DNA of 64,000 nt from contig OY763490.2 of assembly GCA_963667505.2 (NCBI GenBank), positions 124,001 through 188,000 of the forward strand, written 5' to 3'. A model generated the notes under the pieces. The model was not told where the DNA came from. It did not search any database and saw only the letters and a program-made list of their open reading frames with translations. Shown piece after piece: positions 16,653-25,862 of this stretch; the first letter of the stretch is position 1; each line of letters begins with the position of its first letter. Source of the DNA: Aldehydirespirator sp963667505. GTDB lineage: Bacteria; Actinomycetota; Acidimicrobiia; Acidimicrobiales; Aldehydirespiratoraceae. The position numbers and the translations under genes are program-made.

Positions 16653-17312
16653 GTGCAGCCCCGGGCTCTGGCCAGCGAGTTCATCGGAACGGCCTTCCTG
16701 CTCGCGGGCGTGGTGGGTTCGGGCATCATGGCCGAGCGCCTCAGCGACGACGTCGGCGTGGTGCTTCTGGCCAACTCGGCGGCCACCGCGGGCGTGCTGC
16801 TGGTGATCATCTACATGTTCGGCCCCGTCTCCGGCGCCCACTTCAACCCGGTGGTGACCCTCTCGGAGGCCGCCCTGGGGGATCGACGATGGGCCGACGT
16901 GGTGCCCTACATCGCGGCCCAGGTGGCAGGCGGAGCGCTCGGGACGGTCCTGGCCAACCTGATGTTCGATCTCGACGCGGTGAACGTCTCCGCCAAGGCC
17001 CGCACCGGGTCGCATCTGTGGCTGGCCGAGGCGGTGGCCACCTACGGCCTGGTGCTGGTGATCTTCATGCTGGTCCGCAGCAGACGCACCGGGCTGGTCG
17101 CCGGAGCGGTGGCGGCCTACATCGGCGCCGCCTACTGGTTCACGGCCTCCACGTCCTTCGCCAATCCGGCGGTCACCGCGGCCCGCACCCTGTCGGACAC
17201 CTTCGCCGGGATCGAGCCGGCCTCCGCGCCGATGTTCGTGGTCATGCAGATCGTGGGCGCCGCCCTGGCTGCGGCGACGGTGAGGCTCCTGCATCCGCCC
17301 GCCCGCCGGTAG
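16653..17312 (+). CDS. MIP-family aquaporin/glycerol channel
   Basis: This 219-residue integral membrane channel has six hydrophobic helices and both half-helix motifs: NPV in SGAHFNPVVT and NPA in TSFANPAVTAART. The first is NPV rather than NPA, seen in some bacterial MIPs. It would conduct water or small neutral solutes. The GTG at 16653 starts directly before the ALASEFIGTAFLLAG first helix. It stands alone, divergent from the lipoprotein gene. Confidence 0.88.
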   Translation: MQPRALASEFIGTAFLLAGVVGSGIMAERLSDDVGVVLLANSAATAGVLLVIIYMFGPVSGAHFNPVVTLSEAALGDRRWADVVPYIAAQVAGGALGTVLANLMFDLDAVNVSAKARTGSHLWLAEAVATYGLVLVIFMLVRSRRTGLVAGAVAAYIGAAYWFTASTSFANPAVTAARTLSDTFAGIEPASAPMFVVMQIVGAALAAATVRLLHPPARR

Positions 17313-17389
17313 GGGCAGCCCGGGCGGGCGACGACCCGACGGCGCCGACTCGTAGAGTGGCGTTCCGACCCGACTTGCCGAGGTGCCCG

Positions 17390-18571
17390 ATGACAGCCGT
17401 GGGCTTCGCCGCTTTCGACGCCGACAACCACTACTACGAGGCGACCGACGCCTTCATCCGCCACGTCGACCCCAGAATGCACAAGCGCTGCATGCAGTGG
17501 GCGACCGTCGGCGGCCGAGAGCGCCTTCTGGTGGCCGGCCGCATCAACCGGTTCATCCCCAATCCCACCTTCGACCCGGTGGCGAGGCCCGGCTGCCTCG
17601 ACGACTACTTCAGGGGCCGGATCGCCGCCGCCGACATGCGCGAGGCGTTCGGGAAGCTGGAGCCCATCGCGGCCGCCTACCGGAACCGGGACGCCCGTGT
17701 CGAGTTGCTGGACGAGCAGGGCCTGCAGGCGTGCTTCCTGTTCCCGACCCTGGGCGTGGGGATGGAGGCCGCCCTGGAGCACGACATCGACGCGCTGACC
17801 GCCGCCTTCGGGGGGTTCAACCGGTGGCTGGCCGACGACTGGGGGTTCGCCTACCGGGAACGGCTCTTCGCGGCCGGGTACCTCACGCTGGCCGACCCGG
17901 ACTGGGCCCTCGACGAGCTCGACTGGCTGATCGCCAACGACGTGCGGGTGGTGAACCTGCGCCCGTCGTCGGTGCCCGACGGCTCGGGCGGACGGCGCTC
18001 GCTGGGCCATCCGGCCCACGATCAGGTGTGGCAGCGCCTCGACGACGGCGGCATCACGGTGGCCATGCATTCGGGCGACTCCGGCTACGGCTTCGTGCTG
18101 GAGCACTGGGGGGTGGACAGCGAGTTCGAGTCGTTCCGCTACAACGCGCTCAAGAGCCTGCTCACCTACTCGCCGATCTCCGACGCGCTGGCCTCGCTGC
18201 TGGCCGAGGGCGTGCTGAGCCGGCACCGCAACCTGCGGGTCGCCACCATCGAGACCGGCTCGGAGTGGGTGTGGCCCTTCGTCAAGAAGCTCGCCAAGAC
18301 CTACGGCCAGCAGCGCCACGCCTTCGAAGAGGATCCGCTGGAGGTGTTCCGGCGCCAGGTGTGGGTCTCGCCCTACTACGAGGACGACCTGGTCGGGCTG
18401 CGCGAGCTGATCGGTGCCGACCACATGCTGTTCGGGTCGGACTTCCCCCACGCCGAGGGACTGGCCGACCCGGTGTCGTTCGTGCACGACCTCGAAGGAT
18501 TCTCAGACGATGAGATCGAACTGGTGATGCGCACCAACGGCCTGTCGCTTACCCAGCGCGTCTCCGGCTGA
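17390..18571 (+). CDS. amidohydrolase-2 family metal-dependent hydrolase
   Basis: A 393-residue PF04909 protein. It begins FDADNHYYEATDAF, has VELLDEQGLQACFLFPT, VAMHSGDSGYG, LRVATIETGSEWVWP, and the late metal/active-site segment MLFGSDFPHAEG. Many relatives are decarboxylases or hydrolases of aromatic or cyclic acids; the specific substrate is not predictable. The Tag gene starts 2 bp after its stop. Confidence 0.82.
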   Translation: MTAVGFAAFDADNHYYEATDAFIRHVDPRMHKRCMQWATVGGRERLLVAGRINRFIPNPTFDPVARPGCLDDYFRGRIAAADMREAFGKLEPIAAAYRNRDARVELLDEQGLQACFLFPTLGVGMEAALEHDIDALTAAFGGFNRWLADDWGFAYRERLFAAGYLTLADPDWALDELDWLIANDVRVVNLRPSSVPDGSGGRRSLGHPAHDQVWQRLDDGGITVAMHSGDSGYGFVLEHWGVDSEFESFRYNALKSLLTYSPISDALASLLAEGVLSRHRNLRVATIETGSEWVWPFVKKLAKTYGQQRHAFEEDPLEVFRRQVWVSPYYEDDLVGLRELIGADHMLFGSDFPHAEGLADPVSFVHDLEGFSDDEIELVMRTNGLSLTQRVSG

Positions 18572-18573
18572 CG

Positions 18574-19194
18574 TTGACGACGGCCGCGACCCTGGCTGGC
18601 GCCGACGGCCGGTTGCGGTGCTGGTGGCCCGGCGACGACGAGGGCTACGTCGCCTACCACGACCGCGAGTGGGGCCGTCCCGTCATCGACGACAACCGGC
18701 TGTTCGAGAAGCTGTGCCTGGAAGGGTTCCAGTCCGGCCTGTCGTGGCTCACCATCCTGCGCAAGCGCGAGAACTTCCGGGCCGCCTTCCGCGGCTTCGA
18801 CATCGCCGCAGTGGCCGCCTTCGGACCCGACGACATCGAGCGGCTGCTGGGTGACGCCGGGATAGTGCGCCACCGGGGCAAGATCGCGTCCGCCGTCAAC
18901 AACGCCCGCCGGGCCTGCGAGCTGATCGAGGAGTTCGGCTCGCTGGCGGCCTACATCTGGAGCTGGGAACCGGAGGTCGAGCCGGAACCGCCGACCAGCA
19001 AGTCCGACCTGCCGGCGTCCACGCCGGAGTCGACGGCGCTGGCCAAGGACCTGAAGAGGCGGGGCTGGAGCTTCGTCGGCCCCACCACCGTCTACGCCTT
19101 CATGCAGTCGATGGGCCTGGTGAACGACCACATCGTCGGCTGCTTCGCCCGGGCCGAGTGCGAAGCCGAGCGGGCCGCCCTCACCCGTCCCTGA
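18574..19194 (+). CDS. tag: DNA-3-methyladenine glycosylase I
   Basis: This 206-residue base-excision repair enzyme carries the family signatures RCWW, YHDREWGRP, LEGFQSGLSWLTILRKRENF, IVRHRGKI and FVGPTTVYAFMQSMGLVNDH followed by IVGCF. The first Cys, the early His and the C-terminal HxxxC supply the zinc site. It excises 3-methyladenine. The start is TTG at 18574, just behind the previous stop; the family N-terminus leaves little room for another start. Confidence 0.95.
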   Translation: MTTAATLAGADGRLRCWWPGDDEGYVAYHDREWGRPVIDDNRLFEKLCLEGFQSGLSWLTILRKRENFRAAFRGFDIAAVAAFGPDDIERLLGDAGIVRHRGKIASAVNNARRACELIEEFGSLAAYIWSWEPEVEPEPPTSKSDLPASTPESTALAKDLKRRGWSFVGPTTVYAFMQSMGLVNDHIVGCFARAECEAERAALTRP

Positions 19195-19209
19195 CGCCGC
19201 CCCGACCGG

Positions 19210-19254
19210 AATTGGCAGCGTTTTGCACGGTATGCGTGCATTTTGCTGCCAGTT
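19210..19254. repeat. dispersed 45-bp palindrome, copy 1
   Basis: AATTGGCAGC (19210-19219) pairs with GCTGCCAGTT (19245-19254), and an inner GCAC pairs with GTGC across TTTT/ATTTT internal loops. It sits between the convergent tag and deaminase-like genes. Confidence 0.85.
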
Positions 19255-19278
19255 CTCGGCGACGGCGGCGGAAGGCCC

Positions 19279-20649
19279 CTAGTCGGCGACCATCGGGATG
19301 GCGGCCACGCCCTCCCGGCGAGCCAGCAGGTCGACAGTACGCCCGTGGATCTCCTCTAGCGCCTGCGACTCGTCCACCCGGCAGATCTCGCCGTCGGACA
19401 CGCAGGCCCGGCCCTGCACCCACACGTCCCGAACGTCGCTGGAACGGCCCGCGAACACCAGGTTCCACAGGATCGGGTCATGGCCCTCGGCTAGCGCCAC
19501 CGGCAGCAGATGGGGCTGACACAGGTCCACGGTGATCAGGTCGGCCTGCTTGCCGACCTCTAGCGAGCCGACCTCGTGGCCGATCCCGAGCAGCCGGGCC
19601 CCGTCGATGGTCGCCATCCGCAGAGACTCCTCGGCACTGACCGCGGTGGCGTCCAGCCGGGTCACCTTCTGTAGCAGCGACCCGATTTTCATGCACTCCC
19701 ACATGCTCACCGAGTTGTTGGAGATGCCGCCGTCGGTGCCGAGGCCGACCACCACGCCCTCCTGCCAGAACTTCTCCAGCGGGGCGGCCCCGCCGGCCAG
19801 CTTCATGTTGCTCACCGGGCAGTGGGCCACGCCGGTGCCGGTCTCGGCCAGCACGCCGATTTCGGCGTCGTCGAGGTACACGCAGTGGGCCAGCACCGTG
19901 CCGGGCCGCAGGATGCCCCGCTCGTTGAACACGTGGACCGGGCGATCGCCGAACAGCTCCACCACCACGTCCACCTCCTCGCGCTGCTCGCTGGTGTGGG
20001 TGTGGATGCGCACGCCGTAGGCGTCGGCCAACTCGGCCACCCGGCGGAACATGCCCTCGGAGCAGTAGGTGATGTGCTCGAGCCCGAGCCAGGCCTTGAT
20101 CCGGCCGTCGCCGGTGTTGTGGCAGTCCCGGATGAGCTGCTCGCTGGTCTCCAACGTCTCGAAGAAGTGCTTGGTCGGGTGGTCGGCCGAGTACGGCACC
20201 AGGTGGGCCCGCATCCCCAGGGCGTCGGCCGCCTCCGCGCCCCGGTGCGGGAACCGGTACATGTCCATCACCGTGGTGGTGCCGCCCTTGAGGCCCTCCA
20301 TGTAGGTGACCAGGTAGCCGTAGTAGGCGTCGTCGGGGGTGAGCACCTGGTGCTCGCGCTGGTACTCGGGCAGCCAGTCCATGAGCTGGGCGTTCTCGGA
20401 GTACCCCTTCAGCAGGCTCGAGTGGTTGTGGGTGTCGATCAGGCCCGGCAGCACCGCCAGCCGTCCGCCTGCGTCGATCACCGCGGCCTCCTCGGGCACC
20501 TCCACCTCGCCGGACGGCCCGACCACCGCGATCACGCCGTCGGCGAAGACCACTGTGCCGGGGTTGTGGCAGCTGAAGGCGTCGTCGCAGCAGTAGACGA
20601 CCGCGTCGACGATGGCCGTCGGGGTCTGGGCTTCCGTCTGGTCGTTCAT
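19279..20649 (-). CDS. amidohydrolase, chlorohydrolase/deaminase type
   Basis: This 456-residue PF01979 hydrolase resembles the TrzN/AtzA/MTA-SAH deaminase group. Metal-site motifs are GLIDTHNHSSL, IHTHTSEQREE, VLAHCVYLDD and LGTDGGISNNSVSMWE. It would remove an amino or chloro group from a heterocycle such as a purine or triazine-like ring; the physiological substrate is uncertain. It is divergent from the molybdopterin oxidoreductase across 130 bp. Confidence 0.85.
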   Translation of the reverse strand: MNDQTEAQTPTAIVDAVVYCCDDAFSCHNPGTVVFADGVIAVVGPSGEVEVPEEAAVIDAGGRLAVLPGLIDTHNHSSLLKGYSENAQLMDWLPEYQREHQVLTPDDAYYGYLVTYMEGLKGGTTTVMDMYRFPHRGAEAADALGMRAHLVPYSADHPTKHFFETLETSEQLIRDCHNTGDGRIKAWLGLEHITYCSEGMFRRVAELADAYGVRIHTHTSEQREEVDVVVELFGDRPVHVFNERGILRPGTVLAHCVYLDDAEIGVLAETGTGVAHCPVSNMKLAGGAAPLEKFWQEGVVVGLGTDGGISNNSVSMWECMKIGSLLQKVTRLDATAVSAEESLRMATIDGARLLGIGHEVGSLEVGKQADLITVDLCQPHLLPVALAEGHDPILWNLVFAGRSSDVRDVWVQGRACVSDGEICRVDESQALEEIHGRTVDLLARREGVAAIPMVAD

Positions 20650-20780
20650 GGGTTCCTCCGCTGTCCGCAGGACGCTCTCGCCGCCGGGCGCTGACGGCTG
20701 GCGCGCCCGTCGAAGGTAGCCGGTTCCGGCTTCGCCGTCGGAGTGCGCGAGACTGCTGAGCGGCGATTGGGGAGGAACCG

Positions 20781-23423
20781 ATGGACACAGTCTTGGGGTC
20801 GAGGTCCGGAACCGCCTACGGCGAAGGCTGGGTCCGCAGCGCCTGCACCATCTGCATGAACCGCTGCGGGATCCTGGCCCACGTCAACGAGGACGACGTG
20901 GTCGACAAGATCCTCGGCGACCCCGACAACCCCCACAACCACGGACGCACCTGCGCCAAGGGCGACGCCGGCTTCGAGGGCCTGACCGACCCCGACCGCA
21001 TCACCACCCCGCTGCGGCGCACCAACCCCGACAAGGGCGTGGGCGTCGATCCGGGATGGGTGCCGATCAGCTGGGACGAGGCCCTCGACGAGGTCGCCGC
21101 CCACCTGCGCGACACCATCGCCGACGACCCCGAGAAGATCCTCTACACCAGCTTCGACATCTACCACCTGCGGGGCGCGCTGGCCGCGTCGTGGGTGACG
21201 GGGCTGGGGATGCCCGGCTACTCCACCTGGTCGGCCGCCATCTTCTGCGGCAACAACGTCCACGGCATCCTCTACATGAACCAGAACGCGTTCGAGAGCA
21301 ACCCCGATCCGATCTACAGCCGCTACATCCTGAACTTCGGCGCCCAGTTCGGCTCCGTCGTCCACTACGACACCATGCACGCCACCCACGAACTGTCGGT
21401 GCGCCGCTCCGACGTGCGGATGGTGTCGGTCGACCCGGTGTGCTCCTCCGCGGCCGCGGTGGCCGACGAGTGGGTGCCGATCCGCCCCGGAACCGACGCC
21501 GCGCTGATCCTGGGCATGGTCGACCAGCTCATCAACGAACTGGGCATCTACGACGCCGAGTTCCTAAAGAACTTCACCAACGCCGCCTACCTCGTCGGCC
21601 CCGACGGCCGCTACGTGCGCGACCCGGCCAGCGGCAAGCCGCTGGTGTGGGACGAGGACACCGGCCCGCAGCCCTTCGACGCCGGCACCGCCAACGCCGC
21701 CCTCACCGGCACCTACACCGTGGACGGCGCCGTGGCCCGACCCGGCTTCCAGGTCCTGGCCGACCATGTGCGCTCCTACACGCCGGAGTATGTGGAGTCG
21801 ATCACCACCGTGCCGGCCGCCACCGTCCGCCGCCTGGCCAAGGAGTTCGGCGAGGCGGCCTGCGTCGGCCAGACCATCACCATCGACGGGGTAGAGCTGC
21901 CCTACCGTCCCGCCACCGTCGCCTGGTACCGGGGCCTGTCGGCCCACAAGCACTCGATGCTCAACGGCCTGGCCATCATCCTGCTGCCCACCCTCATCGG
22001 CGGCATCGACGTCCCCGGCGGGCTGCTGGGCGACCCGTGGGGGCTCATCGGCAAAGTCAAGGACCTCGAGTACACGTCCAAGGCCAGTGATGACGGGCTG
22101 ATCTCTCAGGGGTTCATCGGCGGCGGCCGGGTCGGGGGCCTGTACCCGCCCCGCCCGACGGGACCGCCCCGCACCACCGAGATGTGGGAGCTGCTGCCTT
22201 GCGCCCCCTACGGCACCGTCTTCTCGCTGCTCAACTCCGAGCAGCCCGAGCTGTTTGGGGCGCCGCCGTTCCCGTCGATGATGATCAACTTCCAGTCCAA
22301 CATGATGAAGAGCTCCGGCCCGCCCGAGATCGTGGAGCGGTTCATCAAGCGGATCCCGTTCGTGGCGGCCATCGCCAAGCGCTTCGAGGAGACCACCTTG
22401 ATGGCCGACATCGTGCTGCCCGACGTCCATTACCTGGAACGGCTCACGCCGCTCGTGTACCAGCATCTGGCCGCGGGCGACTCGCCCCATTCGGCCTACG
22501 GCGCCAAGCCGGTCGTGCAGTCGAGCATCGAGGGCCCCGTGCCCGGCGAGCCGTACGTGGACGCCATGCAGATCTACCTGGAGCTGCTGCGGCGGGCCGA
22601 CAGGCTGCCGCAGTTCAACGAGGCGTTCAACAACATCGCCAAGCTGCGCGAGCCGTACAGGCTCGACGCCGACGGCAGCTACTCGTACTTCGAGATCTGC
22701 GACCGGTGGCTCCGCAACACCCTGGGTGACGAAAAGGGGCTTGACTGGCATCTCGGCGACGGGCTCTGGACCGCCGACAAGACGGTTCAGCAGAAGTATC
22801 CGAGGCCGTTCTTCGACGCCAGGGCGCAGGTGTACTGCGAGTTCATGATCGACACCAAAGAGGACCTCGAGCGCACCGTGGCCGAGCTCGGCATCCCGTG
22901 GGAGACCGACGACTACCAGCCGCTGCCCGACTGGAAGCCCGGCCCGGCCTATGAGCGCACCGCACCCCACGACCTGTTCGTCACCAACATGAAGGTGCCC
23001 AACCACGCCCTGTCGCACACCCACAAGAACTCGATCCTGTCGACGCTGTCGAACCGGCACAACGACCTGCGGTCGGTGTGGATCAACCCCAAGACCGCCG
23101 AGGCCCGGGGCATCTCCCACGGCGACCTGGTGGAGATCACCACTACCGAGGGCCGCAAGCAGACAGCCACCGCCCGGGTCACGCAGTTGGTCCATCCCGA
23201 GGTGCTGGCCACCCAGGGCTGCGGCGGCGGCTGGTCGAAGGGCAGCGGCGGCGACGAGGTCAACTTCAACGCCCTGCTGAACATCGACGTCGAGCACATC
23301 GACTTCGTGTCGGGCGCGCTCGACTGCGCCATCGCGGCCGACGTGCGAACGGTGCGGGCCGGCAGGGGAGCGGTGCGGGCTGGTAGGGGAGCGGTGCGGG
23401 CCGGTAGGGGAGGGGCACGATGA
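20781..23423 (+). CDS. molybdopterin (DMSO reductase family) oxidoreductase catalytic subunit
   Basis: An 880-residue Mo/W-bisPGD enzyme. An N-terminal [4Fe-4S] site is formed by C22, C25, C29 and C58 (CTICMNRC...GRTCAKG). C156 in AIFCGNNVHG is a candidate metal ligand. The molydopterin-binding C-terminal domain includes SNRHNDLRSVWINPKTAEAR and ATQGCGGGWSKG. The build fits PsrA/PhsA-type enzymes, but no Tat signal is visible, so the site may face the cytoplasm. The C-terminus is extended by three VRAGRGA repeats. Its stop overlaps the FeS subunit start (ATGA). Confidence 0.9.
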   Translation: MDTVLGSRSGTAYGEGWVRSACTICMNRCGILAHVNEDDVVDKILGDPDNPHNHGRTCAKGDAGFEGLTDPDRITTPLRRTNPDKGVGVDPGWVPISWDEALDEVAAHLRDTIADDPEKILYTSFDIYHLRGALAASWVTGLGMPGYSTWSAAIFCGNNVHGILYMNQNAFESNPDPIYSRYILNFGAQFGSVVHYDTMHATHELSVRRSDVRMVSVDPVCSSAAAVADEWVPIRPGTDAALILGMVDQLINELGIYDAEFLKNFTNAAYLVGPDGRYVRDPASGKPLVWDEDTGPQPFDAGTANAALTGTYTVDGAVARPGFQVLADHVRSYTPEYVESITTVPAATVRRLAKEFGEAACVGQTITIDGVELPYRPATVAWYRGLSAHKHSMLNGLAIILLPTLIGGIDVPGGLLGDPWGLIGKVKDLEYTSKASDDGLISQGFIGGGRVGGLYPPRPTGPPRTTEMWELLPCAPYGTVFSLLNSEQPELFGAPPFPSMMINFQSNMMKSSGPPEIVERFIKRIPFVAAIAKRFEETTLMADIVLPDVHYLERLTPLVYQHLAAGDSPHSAYGAKPVVQSSIEGPVPGEPYVDAMQIYLELLRRADRLPQFNEAFNNIAKLREPYRLDADGSYSYFEICDRWLRNTLGDEKGLDWHLGDGLWTADKTVQQKYPRPFFDARAQVYCEFMIDTKEDLERTVAELGIPWETDDYQPLPDWKPGPAYERTAPHDLFVTNMKVPNHALSHTHKNSILSTLSNRHNDLRSVWINPKTAEARGISHGDLVEITTTEGRKQTATARVTQLVHPEVLATQGCGGGWSKGSGGDEVNFNALLNIDVEHIDFVSGALDCAIAADVRTVRAGRGAVRAGRGAVRAGRGGAR
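23352..23414 (+). repeat. 21-bp tandem repeat at the end of the oxidoreductase gene
   Basis: Three 21-bp units start at 23352, 23373 and 23394 (GTGCGGGCYGGYAGGGGAGSG type). They encode VRAGRGA three times at the extreme C-terminus. Confidence 0.88.
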
Positions 23424-24094
23424 CCCGGTGGGGGATGGTGATCGACGCCGACCGCTGCGTCGGCTGCCAGGCCTGCACGGTGGCCTGCAAGACCGAGAAC
23501 CAGTCGCCTCTCGACGCCTGGTACGCGCCGGTGCTCGAATGGGAGGTGGGCGAGTTCCCCGACGCCACCCTCAACTACCTGCCGGTGCTGTGCAACCACT
23601 GCGAGGACGCGCCGTGCGTGACCGCCTGTCCTTCGGGGGCGCTCAAGCGGCGCGACGACGGCATCGTGATGGCGGACGAGGAGGTGTGCATCGGCTCGCG
23701 GGCGTGCATGACGGCCTGTCCCTACGGGGCGCTGCACTTCTTCGAGGACCGGGGCACGGTGTCGGTGGACGGCGCGCCCGATGCGCACGCCGAGCCTGCG
23801 CCCAGCGTGCCGGAGCGCTACGCCCACCGGCGCCATGTGCGGGGCGCGGTGTCCAAGTGCACCTACTGCGCCCACAAGATCGACTTCGGTGTCGAGAACG
23901 GCTTGGAGGTGGGGGTGCATCCGCTGGCCACCCCGGCCTGCGTGGTGACCTGCCCGGCCGAGTGCCGGATCTTCGGCGACCTCGACGACCCCGACAGCAA
24001 CGTCAGCCGGTACCTGTCCGAGCGCGGCCCTGGCGAGGTGCTAAGGCCCGACGCCAAGACCCTGCCCAGCACCCAGTACGTGGGCCTCCCATGA
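23420..24094 (+). CDS. 4Fe-4S electron-transfer subunit (DmsB/PsrB type)
   Basis: This 224-residue ferredoxin-like subunit has four cysteine clusters: CVGCQACTVACK near residue 13, CNHCEDAPCVTACP near 57, CIGSRACMTACP near 90 and CTYCAHKI with CVVTCPAECR in the C-terminal half. One position of the third cluster is serine (CIGSRAC), so one cluster may be [3Fe-4S] or altered. It passes electrons between the molybdenum subunit and the NrfD-type membrane subunit. Both ends overlap neighbouring ORFs by 4 bp. Confidence 0.92.
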   Translation: MTRWGMVIDADRCVGCQACTVACKTENQSPLDAWYAPVLEWEVGEFPDATLNYLPVLCNHCEDAPCVTACPSGALKRRDDGIVMADEEVCIGSRACMTACPYGALHFFEDRGTVSVDGAPDAHAEPAPSVPERYAHRRHVRGAVSKCTYCAHKIDFGVENGLEVGVHPLATPACVVTCPAECRIFGDLDDPDSNVSRYLSERGPGEVLRPDAKTLPSTQYVGLP

Positions 24095-24165
24095 CCGGAC
24101 GGCGCCTCCCGACAGGGCCGGTCGTCGTGGCCGGGCCGAGCCTTGGGGCCGGAGCGAGTTCGTGA
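24091..24165 (+). CDS. 24-codon bridging ORF between FeS and membrane subunit genes
   Basis: The ATG at 24091 overlaps the FeS-subunit stop (ATGA), and the ORF stop overlaps the GTG of the membrane subunit gene (GTGA at 24162-24165). The peptide begins MTGRRLPTGPVVVAG and has no known family. The double overlap would let ribosomes pass from one subunit gene to the next, so it may be a coupling device rather than a functional peptide. Confidence 0.3.
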   Translation: MTGRRLPTGPVVVAGPSLGAGASS

Positions 24166-25175
24166 CCGCGGCCACCGGGCAGTTCGGCGGAGGGGCCGGC
24201 CCCCAGAACGTGTTCATGGACCAGTTCAACCTGGAGGCCCGCACCCAGCGGGTGTGGGACGTCAACCATGCCGTCTGGTTCACGTTGATGGGCCTGGGCG
24301 GGGGAGTGTTCCTGGCCGGGCGGATCCTCAACCTCACCGAGGGTCTCGGCGCCGTGCTCGGGATTCCCACCGTGGACGTGGTCAGCTTCCTGGCCATAGC
24401 GGTGGGCGGCGCGATCCTGGTGGCCGACCTCGGCCGGCCGCTCCAGTTCTGGCGGGCCTTCGTCAACGTGCGCACCAGTTGGATCAGCTGGGGCGCCTGG
24501 TCCGACCTGATCTTCCTGACCGTGGCCGGGCTGCTGGTCCTGCCCGCGCTGAGCCTCGGCGGCGCCGAGCCGTTCTCGGGCCTGGCGTGGGATCCTCACG
24601 GGGCCGACGGTGCCGGCTTGGCCCTGGAGATCATCGCCGGAGCCGCGGCCGTGGTGGTGATGACCTACGCCGGGGTGGTGCTGGCCCGGCCCCGCTCGAT
24701 CCCGTACTGGAACTCGCTCGCGGTGCCGCTGCAGTTCCTGCTGTCGTCGGCCGCGATGTCGGTGGCCGTCGTGATGCTGATCGAAGTGATCGCGGGCGAG
24801 CCGATCAGCGCCGGCCAGATGGTGCTGCTGGCCGTGCTGACTGCGGCATTGCTGGCGGCGGTGGTTACGCACCTGCTGACTCGCACCGAGGAGCCCGGCA
24901 AGGCCGAGAGCCTGGAGCGGCTGTTGCGAGGCCAGTACCGCGTCCTGTTCGGCGGCTGGGTGGTAGCCGTCGGCACGGCCCTGCCCTTCGTGCTGGCGCT
25001 GGTGGGCGCGGCCGCCTCCGGTGCTCGGGACGTCTCCGCTGTGATCTGTTGCGTGCTGCTGGTGCCGGGCGGCTTCCTGCTGCGGCTGGTCACCCTGCGG
25101 GTCGGCATATTCCCGCCAGTGCACATCCCTGCCGCCCGCGGCGCCCAGTCCAGCGGCACTCGCACAAGAGCTTGA
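24162..25175 (+). CDS. NrfD/PsrC-family membrane subunit
   Basis: A 337-residue polytopic protein with about eight hydrophobic helices, starting VWDVNHAVWFTLMGLGGGVFLAG and including FLAIAVGGAILVADLGRP and SWISWGAWSDLIFL. NrfD/PsrC proteins exchange electrons with quinones and anchor the FeS and molybdenum subunits. The GTG at 24162 was chosen for the GTGA overlap. With the two preceding genes it forms a complete three-subunit redox complex. Confidence 0.88.
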   Translation: MTAATGQFGGGAGPQNVFMDQFNLEARTQRVWDVNHAVWFTLMGLGGGVFLAGRILNLTEGLGAVLGIPTVDVVSFLAIAVGGAILVADLGRPLQFWRAFVNVRTSWISWGAWSDLIFLTVAGLLVLPALSLGGAEPFSGLAWDPHGADGAGLALEIIAGAAAVVVMTYAGVVLARPRSIPYWNSLAVPLQFLLSSAAMSVAVVMLIEVIAGEPISAGQMVLLAVLTAALLAAVVTHLLTRTEEPGKAESLERLLRGQYRVLFGGWVVAVGTALPFVLALVGAAASGARDVSAVICCVLLVPGGFLLRLVTLRVGIFPPVHIPAARGAQSSGTRTRA

Positions 25176-25196
25176 CACTATGGCAAGCGCGACTCG

Positions 25197-25242
25197 AATT
25201 GGCAGCGTTTTGCCCGCTATAGGGATTGTTTCGCTGCCAGTT
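25197..25242. repeat. dispersed palindrome, copy 2
   Basis: AATTGGCAGCG (25197-25207) and CGCTGCCAGTT (25232-25242) flank a diverged centre. It lies in the 101-bp gap after the membrane subunit gene and before the ThDP decarboxylase alpha subunit. Confidence 0.85.
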
Positions 25243-25276
25243 CGCTTGGCCGGATCGTTCGACGGGGGCTGAGACC

Positions 25277-25789
25277 GTGGCGATGACGGCGGCTGCGCTG
25301 GATGCGGCCCATGAGGGGCTGCGGGCTGCGGGCATCGACTTCGTGTCGGGGCTGCCCGACGGCTGGCAGCGGCCCCTGCACGAGCGTGTCGAGCTCGATC
25401 CCGACATCCGCTATGTGCCGGTGTGCAACGAGGGCGTGGGCTTCTCGATCTGCGCCGGGGCCTGGCTGGGCGGCCGCAAGCCCGCGCTGATCATGGAGAA
25501 CAGCGGGCTGCGAGTGGCCTCGGAGTACATCGCCCGCATCTCGCTCGGCACCGGCGTGCCGGTCACGCTGCTGTGCTCGTACCGGGGCGATGTCGGCGAG
25601 ACCGAGCACTGGGGCATCCCCCACGGGATCGTGGCCGAGCCGCTGCTGGAAGCTCTGAGGATCAAGTACTTGGTGGTGCGTCATGTCGAGGACCTGTCCA
25701 AGTCGATAGTGCGGGCCAAGCGCATCTCCGAGGCCCAACTGCACCCCGCGGCCGTGCTCGTCTCCGGCGACTGCGTCTGGGAGGACTGA
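25277..25789 (+). CDS. ThDP-dependent decarboxylase, N-terminal (alpha) subunit, ComD-like
   Basis: A 170-residue pyrimidine-binding (PYR) half of a ThDP enzyme. FVSGLPDGW, PVCNEGVGFSICAGAWLGG with the ThDP-activating glutamate, and LIMENSGLRVASEYI resemble sulfopyruvate/phosphonopyruvate decarboxylases. The catalytic PP half is encoded separately downstream, as in ComDE. The GTG at 25277 is favoured by the GGGGG about 8 nt upstream; the ATG at 25283 is the alternative. Confidence 0.82.
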   Translation: MAMTAAALDAAHEGLRAAGIDFVSGLPDGWQRPLHERVELDPDIRYVPVCNEGVGFSICAGAWLGGRKPALIMENSGLRVASEYIARISLGTGVPVTLLCSYRGDVGETEHWGIPHGIVAEPLLEALRIKYLVVRHVEDLSKSIVRAKRISEAQLHPAAVLVSGDCVWED

Positions 25790-25791
25790 GC

Positions 25792-25857
25792 ATGGCTGAG
25801 CGCACTCGCTACGGCGGTCGTCCGTCGGTCCGCCACGCAGCGGCGGAGGAGGGCTGA
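25792..25857 (+). CDS. 21-codon ORF between the two decarboxylase subunit genes
   Basis: The ATG follows the alpha-subunit stop by 2 bp, and the stop lies 5 bp before the beta-subunit ATG. The peptide (MAERTRYGGRPSVRHAAAEE plus one residue) has no family. Its second half includes GGAGGAGGG, which doubles as the beta-subunit ribosome-binding site. It may be spacer rather than a gene. Confidence 0.25.
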   Translation: MAERTRYGGRPSVRHAAAEEG

Positions 25858-25862
25858 GCGGT

